A DNA stretch of 64,000 nt from Lineus longissimus (lineage: Eukaryota; Nemertea; Pilidiophora; Heteronemertea; Lineidae). The translations under genes were made by a program, and so were the position numbers. This document shows, piece after piece, positions 53,038-62,628 of the stretch; position 1 is the stretch's first letter, and each line of letters starts with the position of its first letter. Below the pieces are notes generated by a model that saw only the letters and a program-made list of their open reading frames with translations, had not been told where the DNA came from and did not search any database. The stretch lies in assembly GCF_910592395.1 (NCBI RefSeq), contig NC_088316.1:2790001-2854000 (forward strand). Direction: 5' to 3'.

Positions 53038-56000
53038 TCACAAAGTTGTGGAGTGGGTACTCGAACAAGACGCATTAGAAGCAATATTCCGTTGTTTGGA
53101 ACGGGCCTGATTCCTCTTCTTCGACACCACTGAGATGGTGTAGAGAATTGGGTTGATAGCCGAGTTCAGGGGAAGGACGAACACCGCGATCCAAGTGGCA
53201 GCCTCGGGATGGATAGCGATCCCTCCAAAGGTCACGAAGTTGATGACGATGATCGGGACCCAGCAGCAGAAATCTGTGAGGATAACCAGCGACATCTTCT
53301 TAAGGAATGCCATTTCTCTCTCATTATTCGAATTCTTGCCTAATTTAGCAAACCGCTTTCTCGACTTATCTATGACATAATAAATGCTGACGTAGCCCGC
53401 AGTAATGATGACGAAGCCAACAAGATTGATGACAAGGAACACCGAGCTATAAATTTCTTGTTCTGTGTCGAAAGTGAACGGAAGACACACGCTGTTGCGG
53501 CCATAGAACATTCTGAGGATGCCAGCTTTGGAGATCGGTGCCAATGCACATGCAAGGATGACCAACCACGCAATAGACAAGATCACCAGCACTTTCTTCG
53601 TCCTCAGTCTATCAAATCTGAAGGCCAATACGATCGCGATCACCCTGTCTACTGTTATGAAAACCAGTGAAAAGACCGACATCTCACTGGATACGAAACT
53701 CAAAATCCCCGCAAGAGTGCAAATGGCGCTACTTCGCCATGTTGGGTCATAGATGACGTAGACATCCCGGTAAATGACGTCAGCTGTTGCTATAATCAGA
53801 AGGTAAATCCCCATAAGGATGTCGGCGAAGCTCAAGTTCAAGACTAAAACATTGTCAACCCCACCCGTTTTTAGGCGGGTCATCCTCCAAACTAGAACGA
53901 ATAGATTCCCTAAGATGGAGGTAATGCCTAAAACCCAGACTGCTATTTGGAGAGGCCGTCTTGCCATGAGATCACTACACGACGAGAACCTTCCTGCCAT
54001 TGGCGTGCACTCTTTCGCATGAGGGCCATCTAAAGGGATGAAGTTAGCAGCGCAACAGATCCTGTACTCGTCAGCTTGGAGAATGTCTAGCTGGAGAGGT
54101 TCGAAAACGAAATCCTCTATTGTGATGCCAATATCATTCTGTCGCAAGTCTAATTTGGAAAGATTTGAGAGTCCGGAGAAGGCACCAGGGTGGATTTCGG
54201 CAATATGGTTTCCTACTAAAGTTAGATCTTTCAAAGTTGTCAAACCCTGAAAGGTTCCATTCTCTAATATGTGGAGATCCTGTACAGAGAGGTCGAGGCG
54301 ACTTACGGAGTTTAGGTCAAGAAATGCATCCGGAGAGATATGGGCAATGGCATTTCCTTGAAGGCGTAATGTCTTCAGACGAACTAGGCCAGAGAATGTC
54401 CTCTTTACAAGCTGCTTCACATCGTTGTGCCTCAAGTCTAGATGAAGGAGATTGCCTAAATCTTGAAGGGCATTGGCAGGTAAATTCTGAATTGAGTTGT
54501 TGGAAATGTCTAAAACGGCTAACCAGTAGAAGGCTTCGAAGGTCTGGTTAGTGACTTTAACGTCATTCCCTGATAGGTTCAGAGCTCTGAGTATTTTTGA
54601 TGCCCAGTCTAAGTCTCTTATTCCACTGTTCCTGCACATTACTGAAAAACCGCTACATAGACACCGGTCTGGACAGAGACGGCCTGTACATAAGCGTTCA
54701 TCGTCGGCATAGTTAGGGCATTGGATTATCCCATCACATATTTCTGATTGGTGGTACAGGTTCTTTGTTCCACGGCACCGGAAATACCCGGGTAGGCCCA
54801 ATGCCATGCAGTCCACTTCATCTTCCCCTCCAGGGCAATCCCAGCGACCGTCACAAAGCTTACTGCTAGGAATGCAATAGGTGTTCCTGCACTTAAACAT
54901 CCCAGGACATTGAAAGTCCACGCAGTCCAGAAGGTGCCTACCATCTCGACATGCTCTGGAGTTCCCGTGTTCGTCGTCTGCAGCAATGCAGACTTGGTGG
55001 CGGGGAAAACATCTCGGATGAGTAAAACGACACCTGACTTGATCTGGTTCTGGGCAGTATGATTCATACGCTGGCATCATTTGAAGTCCGTAAGGATATA
55101 TCACTTGTAACATACCTCGGAAAATATCCTTAGCAGTGCTGGCTTCATCCTCGCTACTTATTCCTGGACAGTCAACATAAATGTCCTGTTTCTGCACTTT
55201 CGGAACACATTTTCCAGAAAAACATTGGAATCCTGAACATTCGTGACAATCAACCTCATCTGTTCCATCAAAACATTGCCTAACGAAATCACATTTTCCT
55301 TTTGCTTCGATGCATTGGCCATTTTTGCACCTGAATTCATTGTTCTTGCACGGGGGACTCGTACAACCAAGTTCATCAGAATTGTCGGCGCAATCTGACA
55401 CGTAGTCACAAACACTAGAATACGAAACAACGCCGCCATCTTTGCATTTGAAAAGGTTGAACCAATCAGAGTGGCAAACACGCTCATCTGCTCCATTCAG
55501 ACAATCTACTTTTCGGTCGCAGACATAAGAAGAGAGTATGCAACTTCCGTCATCACATTTGAACTGATTAAAACCGCATACGACAGTTTCTTCACCTGCA
55601 TCGTTCTGGCAAATTACATTCGTCGCTTCCTGGGGAATCACTGGTGTGTAACCTTGATATTTGACTGATCCTGCCTGTAAATTCATGTCAAGGTAGAACC
55701 TCTCCCTGTAACCTAAATCTTCCTTTTCTTTATAATCCTCCTTCACATCTACATCAATAAAAGTGCCATCGCTGCGCTTAACTTTCACTTTACCATACGG
55801 CACGGTATGCTTCCAAAGATTCAACAGTTTGCTCAATACAATGTCGTCAGAATCAAAAACTGCCACAGTAGAGTTTATTCGTGAACAAAAGTCCTCTAGG
55901 GGGACCACAGGACCGGTGTCCAGGTCTCGTGTATCTGTTATCATTTGGTAGCACATATCCCCGACGTAGGTCCAGCCGTCCTGGCATTTTCTGATCACCG

Positions 56001-56388
56001 TACCGCTTGTGTTGGAAACAGAATTTTGTAGCAAGGTCACGGACTTTTCTTTATTTTCATTCGCGCTGTCTTTCGTTGAACGCTCGGGAAAGTTGTTAGA
56101 ATTGGGCGGATTGGTCACGTTCAAAATGGAATTCCCGGGCTTCTTACAAATATATGAAGAGAGTGGAAGCGGGAAGTTGCAAGGAATCTTGACCCAGTTG
56201 CTGGATTCAAACATGTGCTCATAATTTATGAACATAGCGGTACACTCGGATGTTGTTATTCCTGATGGCTGGAGCTGGTCCTTGATGAAGAGACCAGGGA
56301 CATCAGGCACCCAGTCCGCGAAGCCGGGATGGTACCATTCTGTGTAGGTCGCCGGGTTCGAGTCCGTCCACCTCATGTCTCTCCCGGG
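53038..56388 (-). CDS. CTLD-LDLa-LRR G-protein coupled receptor, GRL101/relaxin-receptor-like (exon 2)
   Basis: Joined to 56597-57457 this gives a 1403-residue receptor. In order (full-protein numbering): end of a first C-type lectin domain (to about 370), a linker with N-glycosylation sites, a second, degenerate lectin-like domain (about 422-548, CQDGWTYVGDMCYQ), about seven LDLa modules (558-852; the fourth and fifth are irregular), a cysteine-rich LRR cap and about six leucine-rich repeats (859-1065), the hinge GRFSSCSDLM, then seven membrane helices (about 1100-1375). Helix 3 ends VDRVIA (DRV, not DRY) and helix 7 has NPILYT. The layout resembles snail GRL101 and RXFP receptors; the ligand is unknown. 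The acceptor CTCTTGCAG|CCC is in phase 0. Confidence 0.93.
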   Translation of the reverse strand, partial: PGRDMRWTDSNPATYTEWYHPGFADWVPDVPGLFIKDQLQPSGITTSECTAMFINYEHMFESSNWVKIPCNFPLPLSSYICKKPGNSILNVTNPPNSNNFPERSTKDSANENKEKSVTLLQNSVSNTSGTVIRKCQDGWTYVGDMCYQMITDTRDLDTGPVVPLEDFCSRINSTVAVFDSDDIVLSKLLNLWKHTVPYGKVKVKRSDGTFIDVDVKEDYKEKEDLGYRERFYLDMNLQAGSVKYQGYTPVIPQEATNVICQNDAGEETVVCGFNQFKCDDGSCILSSYVCDRKVDCLNGADERVCHSDWFNLFKCKDGGVVSYSSVCDYVSDCADNSDELGCTSPPCKNNEFRCKNGQCIEAKGKCDFVRQCFDGTDEVDCHECSGFQCFSGKCVPKVQKQDIYVDCPGISSEDEASTAKDIFRGMLQVIYPYGLQMMPAYESYCPEPDQVRCRFTHPRCFPRHQVCIAADDEHGNSRACRDGRHLLDCVDFQCPGMFKCRNTYCIPSSKLCDGRWDCPGGEDEVDCMALGLPGYFRCRGTKNLYHQSEICDGIIQCPNYADDERLCTGRLCPDRCLCSGFSVMCRNSGIRDLDWASKILRALNLSGNDVKVTNQTFEAFYWLAVLDISNNSIQNLPANALQDLGNLLHLDLRHNDVKQLVKRTFSGLVRLKTLRLQGNAIAHISPDAFLDLNSVSRLDLSVQDLHILENGTFQGLTTLKDLTLVGNHIAEIHPGAFSGLSNLSKLDLRQNDIGITIEDFVFEPLQLDILQADEYRICCAANFIPLDGPHAKECTPMAGRFSSCSDLMARRPLQIAVWVLGITSILGNLFVLVWRMTRLKTGGVDNVLVLNLSFADILMGIYLLIIATADVIYRDVYVIYDPTWRSSAICTLAGILSFVSSEMSVFSLVFITVDRVIAIVLAFRFDRLRTKKVLVILSIAWLVILACALAPISKAGILRMFYGRNSVCLPFTFDTEQEIYSSVFLVINLVGFVIITAGYVSIYYVIDKSRKRFAKLGKNSNNEREMAFLKKMSLVILTDFCCWVPIIVINFVTFGGIAIHPEAATWIAVFVLPLNSAINPILYTISVVSKKRNQARSKQRNIASNASCSSTHSTTL

Positions 56389-56596
56389 CTGCAAGAGAAA
56401 CAGAAAACATTAGTTGAGTCTGGCTTTGCACTCAATTGTTGCACATGTACAGTGTATACGCGTTATTCTCTGTTTTTAATTCTGACCATGTGTGGGTCAG
56501 GATAAATCACTGGAAGTATCACTTCTTGTATTATATGCTAGTGACCTCTTATGCACTTCTTATTATTTCTTGAGGGAGGTTTGCGAATGTCCTTAC

Positions 56597-57457
56597 CATA
56601 GAGTTCCTCGAATCTTCGTCCCTTAAGCCGATGTAAAACCATAACAGAATCTCCGAAGTGAAAATCTTCTTCCACCACACAGATCTGATAAAATGTTTCA
56701 TATCCGTCATCTCATCAGCATCAGCAATGCTTAATAAATGTCCGCCTAGACGCACACAGTCCTTTTCGGCCTCCACCCACGGTTTTGGGGGCTCTACATT
56801 CGTAAACAGAGCGTAACACGTGCATTTGTGTTTTACAAATCCTTCCGGACAGGTGCATTCGGGGTTAGAGTTACCGATTGGTATCCTATACAATATTTCA
56901 CGAAACTCTAGCACATCTTCGTAAAGCTTCTCGACTCCGGTATTGCTCTTTTGTTCGAAGCCTAATATGAATTCCGACCCAACAGTATAGAATTGGAAGG
57001 CGCCGACCTTATTACAGCGCGTGTCGAAGCTTCTCATTATGTTCAGGGTAGAACCAGAACTGCTGAACTGGCTATGTGGACAAATCGTTCTTGAGCTCAC
57101 AAACTCTAGAAGACTAAAGCAGTCATCGGCAGCGAACTCTCTCTTTCTGATCTTGAATTCGTAGTAGGTAGGTGTCTCCAAGGAGCATACCTCTCTGATG
57201 TAGTTATGTAAGTAGATGTAACAGCCAGCTTGGCTGCTTTGGGGCATCTTCCTCACACTTAGCGACCAGCATCGGCCGCAGTTTGCACAGTTCCTCGCTG
57301 TGCTGTTTCCGCACTCTTTCGCTACGAGACTGCACGAGGTGTCTTCCAATGTCGTTGGCGGGTCGATGAATTCTCTAATGTTCAGGGTCACCCCTTGCAC
57401 ATAATATGGTGACGTATTCACCAAAACTATGGCGATGGTCATCCACGGAAAAAGCAT
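56597..57457 (-). CDS. CTLD-LDLa-LRR G-protein coupled receptor, first coding exon
   Basis: The ATG at 57457 starts a signal peptide (MLFPWMTIAIVLVNTSPYYV). A cysteine-rich domain of about 180 residues that I do not recognise follows, then the first half of a C-type lectin domain (CTCYALF, WVEAEKDCVRLGGHLLSIAD, YIGLRDEDSRNSM). The donor TCTATG|GTAAGG splices in phase 0 to PGRDMRWTDSNPATYTEW, completing the fold. The acceptor-like CTTTTCAG|TTTCCCC just 5' of the ATG implies a separate leader exon upstream. The open frame continues 5' of this ATG but without a signal peptide. Confidence 0.88.
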
Positions 57458-57656
57458 GGTACTACTACGGGGAAACTGAAAAGGAAAGCGATAGGTACAT
57501 AAGTGACATTTCTCGTGGCAGTAAAGACACTGGAGGCATAGTATAAAAACAAAACATGGGTAGTCGTCCTGAAATATGAAATCGACAGAATACATGTATG
57601 ATCAGTAAGGCCAGACATTTATAATGCAGCAGTCAGTCGTCTAGGTAAAGCCTGTT

Positions 57657-57683
57657 GGGGGGGGGGGGGGGGGGGGGGGGGGG
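57657..57683. repeat. Poly-G tract (27)
   Basis: Homopolymer of 27 G just upstream of the receptor gene. Its length is uncertain in any assembly; such a run could form a G-quadruplex. Confidence 0.9.
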
Positions 57684-58339
57684 TCAACCGTTTTCCATAT
57701 CAATTATGTTGACTTGTAATTGGTACGCATATGGGACAAGAAATTACGGCATAACGCCGCCCAACGTGTAACCTTTTGCCACTGTCAGCAAAGTTGTCTG
57801 CCCGATGTTGTCATAATCCAGTCGTATTAAATTCGACTGACGTAATTTCCCAACATATTCAATCAAAGAATTGAGTTATGAATATAGATGTAAGATAGGC
57901 TGCTATCCTGATAGACCATCGTAGTTAACCATGGAAGGGGTGACGGGTGATTACATTATGACAGGTTATTTATATCATGTCACCCACCCCTAAACAACTG
58001 CGAAAATTAAGAGCGTTTTGCATGTTCTGTGCATGCCGACTTATCGGCAGTGAATGTCAATCCTAAAGTCTGAATACACGCACAACGACGACGGTAGATC
58101 GGCATGGTGCTGTGTGAATCCTATGGGTCAGAATGAGGGGTATCATATGCTAATGTATGATAGGATATCGGCGACCATCTGCGAATTGCGCATTAATTGC
58201 GATTTTGTTTTGACAAAATTGCACACCATTTATCAAATAATTACAAAATTTTATTATTCATTGTGACATTCCAGAAAGGGTAGTCTGAAGCCAGGGGAGC
58301 CGAAATATCAGTACATTATAGTTTCATTAGCTCGACGTA
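57684..58339. other. Intergenic stretch upstream of the receptor gene
   Basis: No gene. Around 57935-57990 there is a weak inverted repeat (GGGGTGACGGGTGAT / ATGTCACCCACCCC). Around 58030-58110 the sequence resembles 52413-52480 in inverted orientation (ATACACGCACAACGACG shared). Confidence 0.4.
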
Positions 58340-59035
58340 TTTTTTTTTTGGCCCGAGTTTATTCTGCCTCCTGCTGGTGTCCCCAAAACATTTATTCAAA
58401 ATTAAGGTTTTGGAGCAATTTCACAGTTCCAGGCCGCAAACCTTGTCTTGTTGCCACTGGCACAAATTTGCTAGCTGAAAATATGCTGAGCAAGAATGAC
58501 GACAAAACTGAAGTCATGCTTTTGCTTCTGCTCACAACCTCAAAGCCCTGGATCACATAGCGATACAAGTTGGTGATTGTCTCGTTAGGTCCTCGTCAGA
58601 TGTAAGGAATCTTGGTGTTATCTTTGACACCAAGATGTACGTGGAAAAACAGGTGACCAGCGTTTGTCTATCTGTCTACGCACAATTGAGAAACATTGTC
58701 ATATGAGGAGGTACCTGACCGACCACGCAGCAAGATCTCTCGCTATTGGTCTGGTCGTTTCAAGGCTTGACTACTGTTATTCGCTTCTCCGAGGCTGCCT
58801 AATGTTGTTACCAAGAGTCTGCATCGGGTCCAGAATACCGCAGCCCGCATCATAACCCGCACACCCAAGCGTGAACACATCTCATCAGTGTTAAAGCAGT
58901 TGCACTGGCTGCCCGTGGAGAGGCGAATTCAGCACAAGCTTAAGACTCTGATTCTTGCTTTCAAGTGCCTCCACGGCCAGGCCCCTAGGTACCTCTCTGA
59001 TATGATCAATGTTTACAAGCCTCAAAGGCTCCTGA
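58340..59035 (+). mobile_element. LINE A (CR1/L2-like), 5' part of the interrupted copy
   Basis: Decayed ORF2 C-terminal region with stops and frameshifts: DVRNLGVIFDTKM, MRRYLTDHAARSLAIGLVVS, LDYCYSLLRGCL, KQLHWLPVERRIQHKLKTL and CLHGQAPRYLSDMINVYKPQ. It stops at AAGGCTCCTGA (59025-59035), the target site of LINE B, and resumes at 60084. Confidence 0.85.
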
Positions 59036-60072
59036 TATGGGTTCCCAGAGAAGATTGTCAGGGTGATTCAGATGCTATATGAAGACTTCGAGTGCCAAGT
59101 CGTATGTGGAAGCCAGATGACAGACAGCTTTCCAGTACACACAGGAGTCAAACAGGGTTGCATCCTCTCACCCCTCCTCTTCATACTGGTGATGGACTGG
59201 CTGATGAGAGAGACCACAGAGGGACACAGAACAGGAATCCAATGGACCCTTATGACACTCCTAGAAGACCTGGATTTTGCTGATGACGTGGCACTTCTAT
59301 CCAGCAGGCACAATGACTCCCAGGAGAAGGCAAATACATTGACCCCAATCGCTGGGAAAATTGGACTCAAGATCAACGTACCTAAAACCAAGATGATGAA
59401 ACAGAACACAGCAAACAACAACACAATCACTGTCTACGACAAACAAATCGATGAGGTGAACGACTTCGTATACCTCGGCAGCAAGATGGCCTCGAATGGA
59501 GATAGCGAAGCCGACGTCGATGCACGCATCACCAAGGCCCGCCAAGCGTTTGGGATGTTGTGGACAATTTGGAAGGCAAAGAAGCTCAGCCGGATTACCA
59601 AGTACAGGATCTACAAAAGCAATGTACTGAGTGTACTGCTCTATGCATGCGAATCATGGAAGATGACCAAGAAGATCAACAAGAAACTGGACACTTTCCA
59701 AACGAATTGCCTGAGGAGAATCCGAGGCATCTACTGGCCAAGGACAATCAGTAACGAAGACCTACTGAGAGACGCTAACCTGGAGCCCATATCAGAATTG
59801 GTGAAGGAACGAAGATGGCAATGGTTGGGCCATGTGCTCGGCCGAATGCCTGCAAACGCATTGCCAAGGAGAACACTCACATGGACACCACAAGGGAGAC
59901 GGAATAGAGGCAGACCAAGAGAGACCTGGCGGCGTTCCATGGCAAAGGAACTTCAAGAGAAGGGCCTAACGTGGGAGGCAGCCAGACAGCGAGCAGCCAA
60001 CAGACTTGAGTGGAGGACCCTGGGGAACGCCCCATGTGCCACCTAGGGCACGAAGGGTCCTAAGTAGTAAGT
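59036..60072 (+). mobile_element. LINE B, 5'-truncated non-LTR retrotransposon inserted in LINE A
   Basis: Flanked by an 11-bp target-site duplication AAGGCTCCTGA (59025-59035 and 60073-60083). An uninterrupted frame from 59036 to 60046 (337 codons including stop) encodes the second half of a reverse transcriptase (HTGVKQGCILSPLLF, the catalytic FADDVALL, YLGSKM) and the C-terminal region (CLRRIRGIYWPRTISNEDLL, RWQWLGHVLGRMP, RRNRGRPRETWRR). It ends in a TAAGTAGTAAGT tail. 5' truncation and target duplication are standard for LINE retrotransposition. The intact frame suggests a recent event, but the element lacks its 5' part and cannot be autonomous. Confidence 0.92.
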
Positions 60073-60083
60073 AAGGCTCCTGA

Positions 60084-60330
60084 GGTCGGAAAATTCGTTC
60101 ACTCTGGTGATCCCAAGGGCGCGGACCCAGTACGGCGAACGGTGGTTCAGCGTTTCCACCTCCAAGCTCTGGAACCACTTGCCAGAGGGCTTACAGAAGG
60201 CACCAAACATCTTTAAAAAACCCGCTAAAAACGCATATTTTCAACTAGTGCCTTCTGTAAGCCTTTGTAACTATGTAAAGCGCCCGTGAACGAACTTCAA
60301 CTTGACACGGGCGCTATAGAAATTTGGTAT
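60084..60330 (+). mobile_element. LINE A, 3' part of the interrupted copy
   Basis: Continues LINE A in frame: RTQYGERWFSVSTSKLWNHL followed by PEGLQKAPNIFKK, then a 3' UTR with the hairpin AGCGCCCGTG / CACGGGCGCT. Together with 58340-59035 it forms one L2/CR1-type 3' end split by LINE B. Confidence 0.85.
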
Positions 60331-60372
60331 GTGTGTATGTATATACCGACTGAGAGGTGCCGGATGGCCGGG

Positions 60373-60494
60373 GCGTTTAATTGCTCGAAACGTCCACGAG
60401 AACGCTCATTCCATTGTTCGCGTTCCTTATCAGGAGATCAAATGATGAGATAGGCGTTCACGTTGACGTTTCGGGGATTTGCGAAAACTCCGTG
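60373..60494. mobile_element. Foldback MITE, family E copy 3
   Basis: Right half GATAGGCGTTCACGTTGACG with TTTCGGGGATTTGCGAAAAC matches the family at 36742-36868. The left end is diverged (GGGCGTTTAATTGCTCG). Confidence 0.5.
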
Positions 60495-60684
60495 TTATGT
60501 TGTAAATACCCGTCGTGCTGTGAAACCTAGACGGCTCCAAGGGACTTTTCACTGTGAGCCGTCCCCTTGCCGCCCCACTGACCAGGCATGCAGCAAATAT
60601 ATACAGATGCAGTGCTGCCATCCTTTGTATACTATAAAACATGCGTGTGTCGGTGTACTCAACAAAAATCGCTAATAATGAGCA

Positions 60685-61350
60685 TCAATAGGAAGTTTCC
60701 GCATCGCTTACGATTACGATTACGATTTCAAAGTCGTAATCGTAATACATGTACTCTCAAAACCGGTGTAATGTTTTTGAGTGTTTCTGTTTTTGAGTGT
60801 TTCCCCTCATTGTTTGGGAACGCTCAAAAATAGATTGACGAGTTTTTCTGTGTATCCCCCCTATTGAAAATTCATGGTCTCTCTAGCTGCCTATTGTTTG
60901 GAAACACTGAAACATGGGGAACAACCACAGATGTTACACCGGCATGAACCAGAAATTTTGTTTCCGCATTCACACCAACGACTTGGTGTACTGTAGTGTT
61001 GGCCCTATACTCTGCTCTCATGCTCTGGGTGCACTTTTCTCGGCGCTAAAACATGATCAAAATCGCCGTTGATCACATTAAATGCAGTTCCTATGTTTGA
61101 CAGATATGTTCTAAAGTATTCTTTAATGAATATTTCACCTTGAATTTGATATGTAGCGTGGAAAATAGGCTTTTCGCTAATCCATGTAATCGTTTTTCGA
61201 CCTTCGAAGATCAGCCGGAATCCTCGTAAGAACGAGACGAAAGTACCATCGACGATTTCGCTGGGGATGACGTAGCACCAAAAATCGATGACGTCAAACA
61301 CAAATCGTAATCGTAATCGTAATCGTAAGCGATGCGGAAACTCGCTATTC
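60685..61350. mobile_element. Inverted-repeat element with (TACGAT)n ends
   Basis: Ends are AGTTTCCGCATCGCTTACGA followed by TTACGATTACGATT on the left, and AATCGTAATCGTAATCGTAA then GCGATGCGGAAACT on the right. The hexamer arrays make the subterminal part of the TIR. Inside lies a family C repeat (60760-60943). The minus-strand frame at 61005-61352 starts within the right TIR and has no known domain. Confidence 0.7.
60760..60943 (+). mobile_element. Family C repeat, single copy
   Basis: Nearly identical to 32745-32923 (for example TGTTTTTGAGTGTTTCTGTT, TGCCTATTGTTTGGAAACAC, GATGTTACACCGG). Inserted in the (TACGAT)n element. The identity between two places 28 kb apart implies recent spread. 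Confidence 0.75.
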
Positions 61351-62628
61351 AACGAAGTGTCGCGTCATAAAGAAGAAATGAAATCAATGTTATTATAAGC
61401 TCAAATTTCATGATTTTTATATTTACATATTCATTTTTATCATTATATATTTAATCATTACAATTTACATGTATCAATTCGCCATGAATGCATTACTCTC
61501 ATTTCACAGATCTCACACTGGTTTAGAACACACGTGATGTATTCATATTCAACTCTGGATATCATTCACATGGTCTCCGCCGTATGCTCGATATCTATAG
61601 ACAATGCAGTGGCGACACCATGCAAGTTGTCAGTCTGATCGTCATGCCTTCATGTGCCTGCTTGACCTTTGTTTAAATTCGTATCAATTAATCAACCGGT
61701 CTTAGATGAATGAAACTAGAGCACCCATACTTAGCCAGACGTATATCAAAGCGTTACATGTCGTTGACTGTGTAACGTGTTGTCAATGTTTTCACTAACG
61801 AACGGTTTTAATTAAGAGCACCTTCTTCGTCAATAACCTGATTTTAAAATATTGACCTAGGCTAAAAGCTGAAGGCACACTCGATCCTGGGTGTTTTTGT
61901 TAGTAGCCGAACTCATGTGCGATCAACTACAGTCGAATAGTAATGCGCCTATACTCCAAATATTTGTGGATCATGAAAAGATAGTGCTCAAAAGCTAATG
62001 GGTGATATGAATAAAGACTAGCAATTGCTTTTACTGAAAACCCCATGTACATTTACACTAGGCCTTTCTGTACAAAACTGAAGTAAAATCATTTACTAGT
62101 CTTTATTCATGTCACCCATTATGAGGAAGGTCTTTAAAGTAAAATCGACTTGCATCGTCGAAACAAATGTTTTAAAGTTCATGGTGGAAGAAAAATGGTT
62201 TGAGATAACTGATAACAATAAAACATCTAACCAGTACAGAGGTCATGCATTGCCATAGGTAAGTATAGGGTAAATTGGTGCAGTGCAAGTGCAGTTGCTT
62301 CAACAGTGTAGAAACACGAAATCAGCTGTTACATAGTATGACGAGTATCATCACGTCTGCAGGACATTTAGAGTAGGTTTTCTGTCGGATAGGATGATAG
62401 CCTTTGCCTGAAATCTATAGTTCTTACAGGATCAATGTACCACTCAGATAAACTGCTTTGATTCTAAGAATGTGATACGGATGGTCTGTGAGTTATTTTA
62501 AGCAATTAGCACGTTATGTTAACTTCTTCGAAAAAAGCATATAAAGGCTTAGCCTTGGTCATATTTTGTTAAGAACCGCTTTTGAAAATGCCCTGGGCAA
62601 CCTGTTTAACAGTTCAAGTATATCAATT
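61351..62628. other. Intergenic stretch downstream of the beta-propeller gene
   Basis: No gene. AT-rich. It holds a small inverted-repeat element at about 61997-62122 (AATGGGTGATATGAATAAAG with CTTTATTCATGTCACCCATT). Confidence 0.5.
61997..62122. mobile_element. Short MITE near the 3' end of the beta-propeller gene
   Basis: 25-base inverted ends with one mismatch, 126 bp. The right arm supplies AATAAA on the minus strand (62102-62107), a possible poly(A) signal about 520 bases past the stop at 62629. Confidence 0.55.

Noticed and set aside
61005-61352. 115-residue minus-strand frame
   Set aside because: Begins inside the (TACGAT)n terminal repeat, which gives the RLRLRLR stretch; no domain found.
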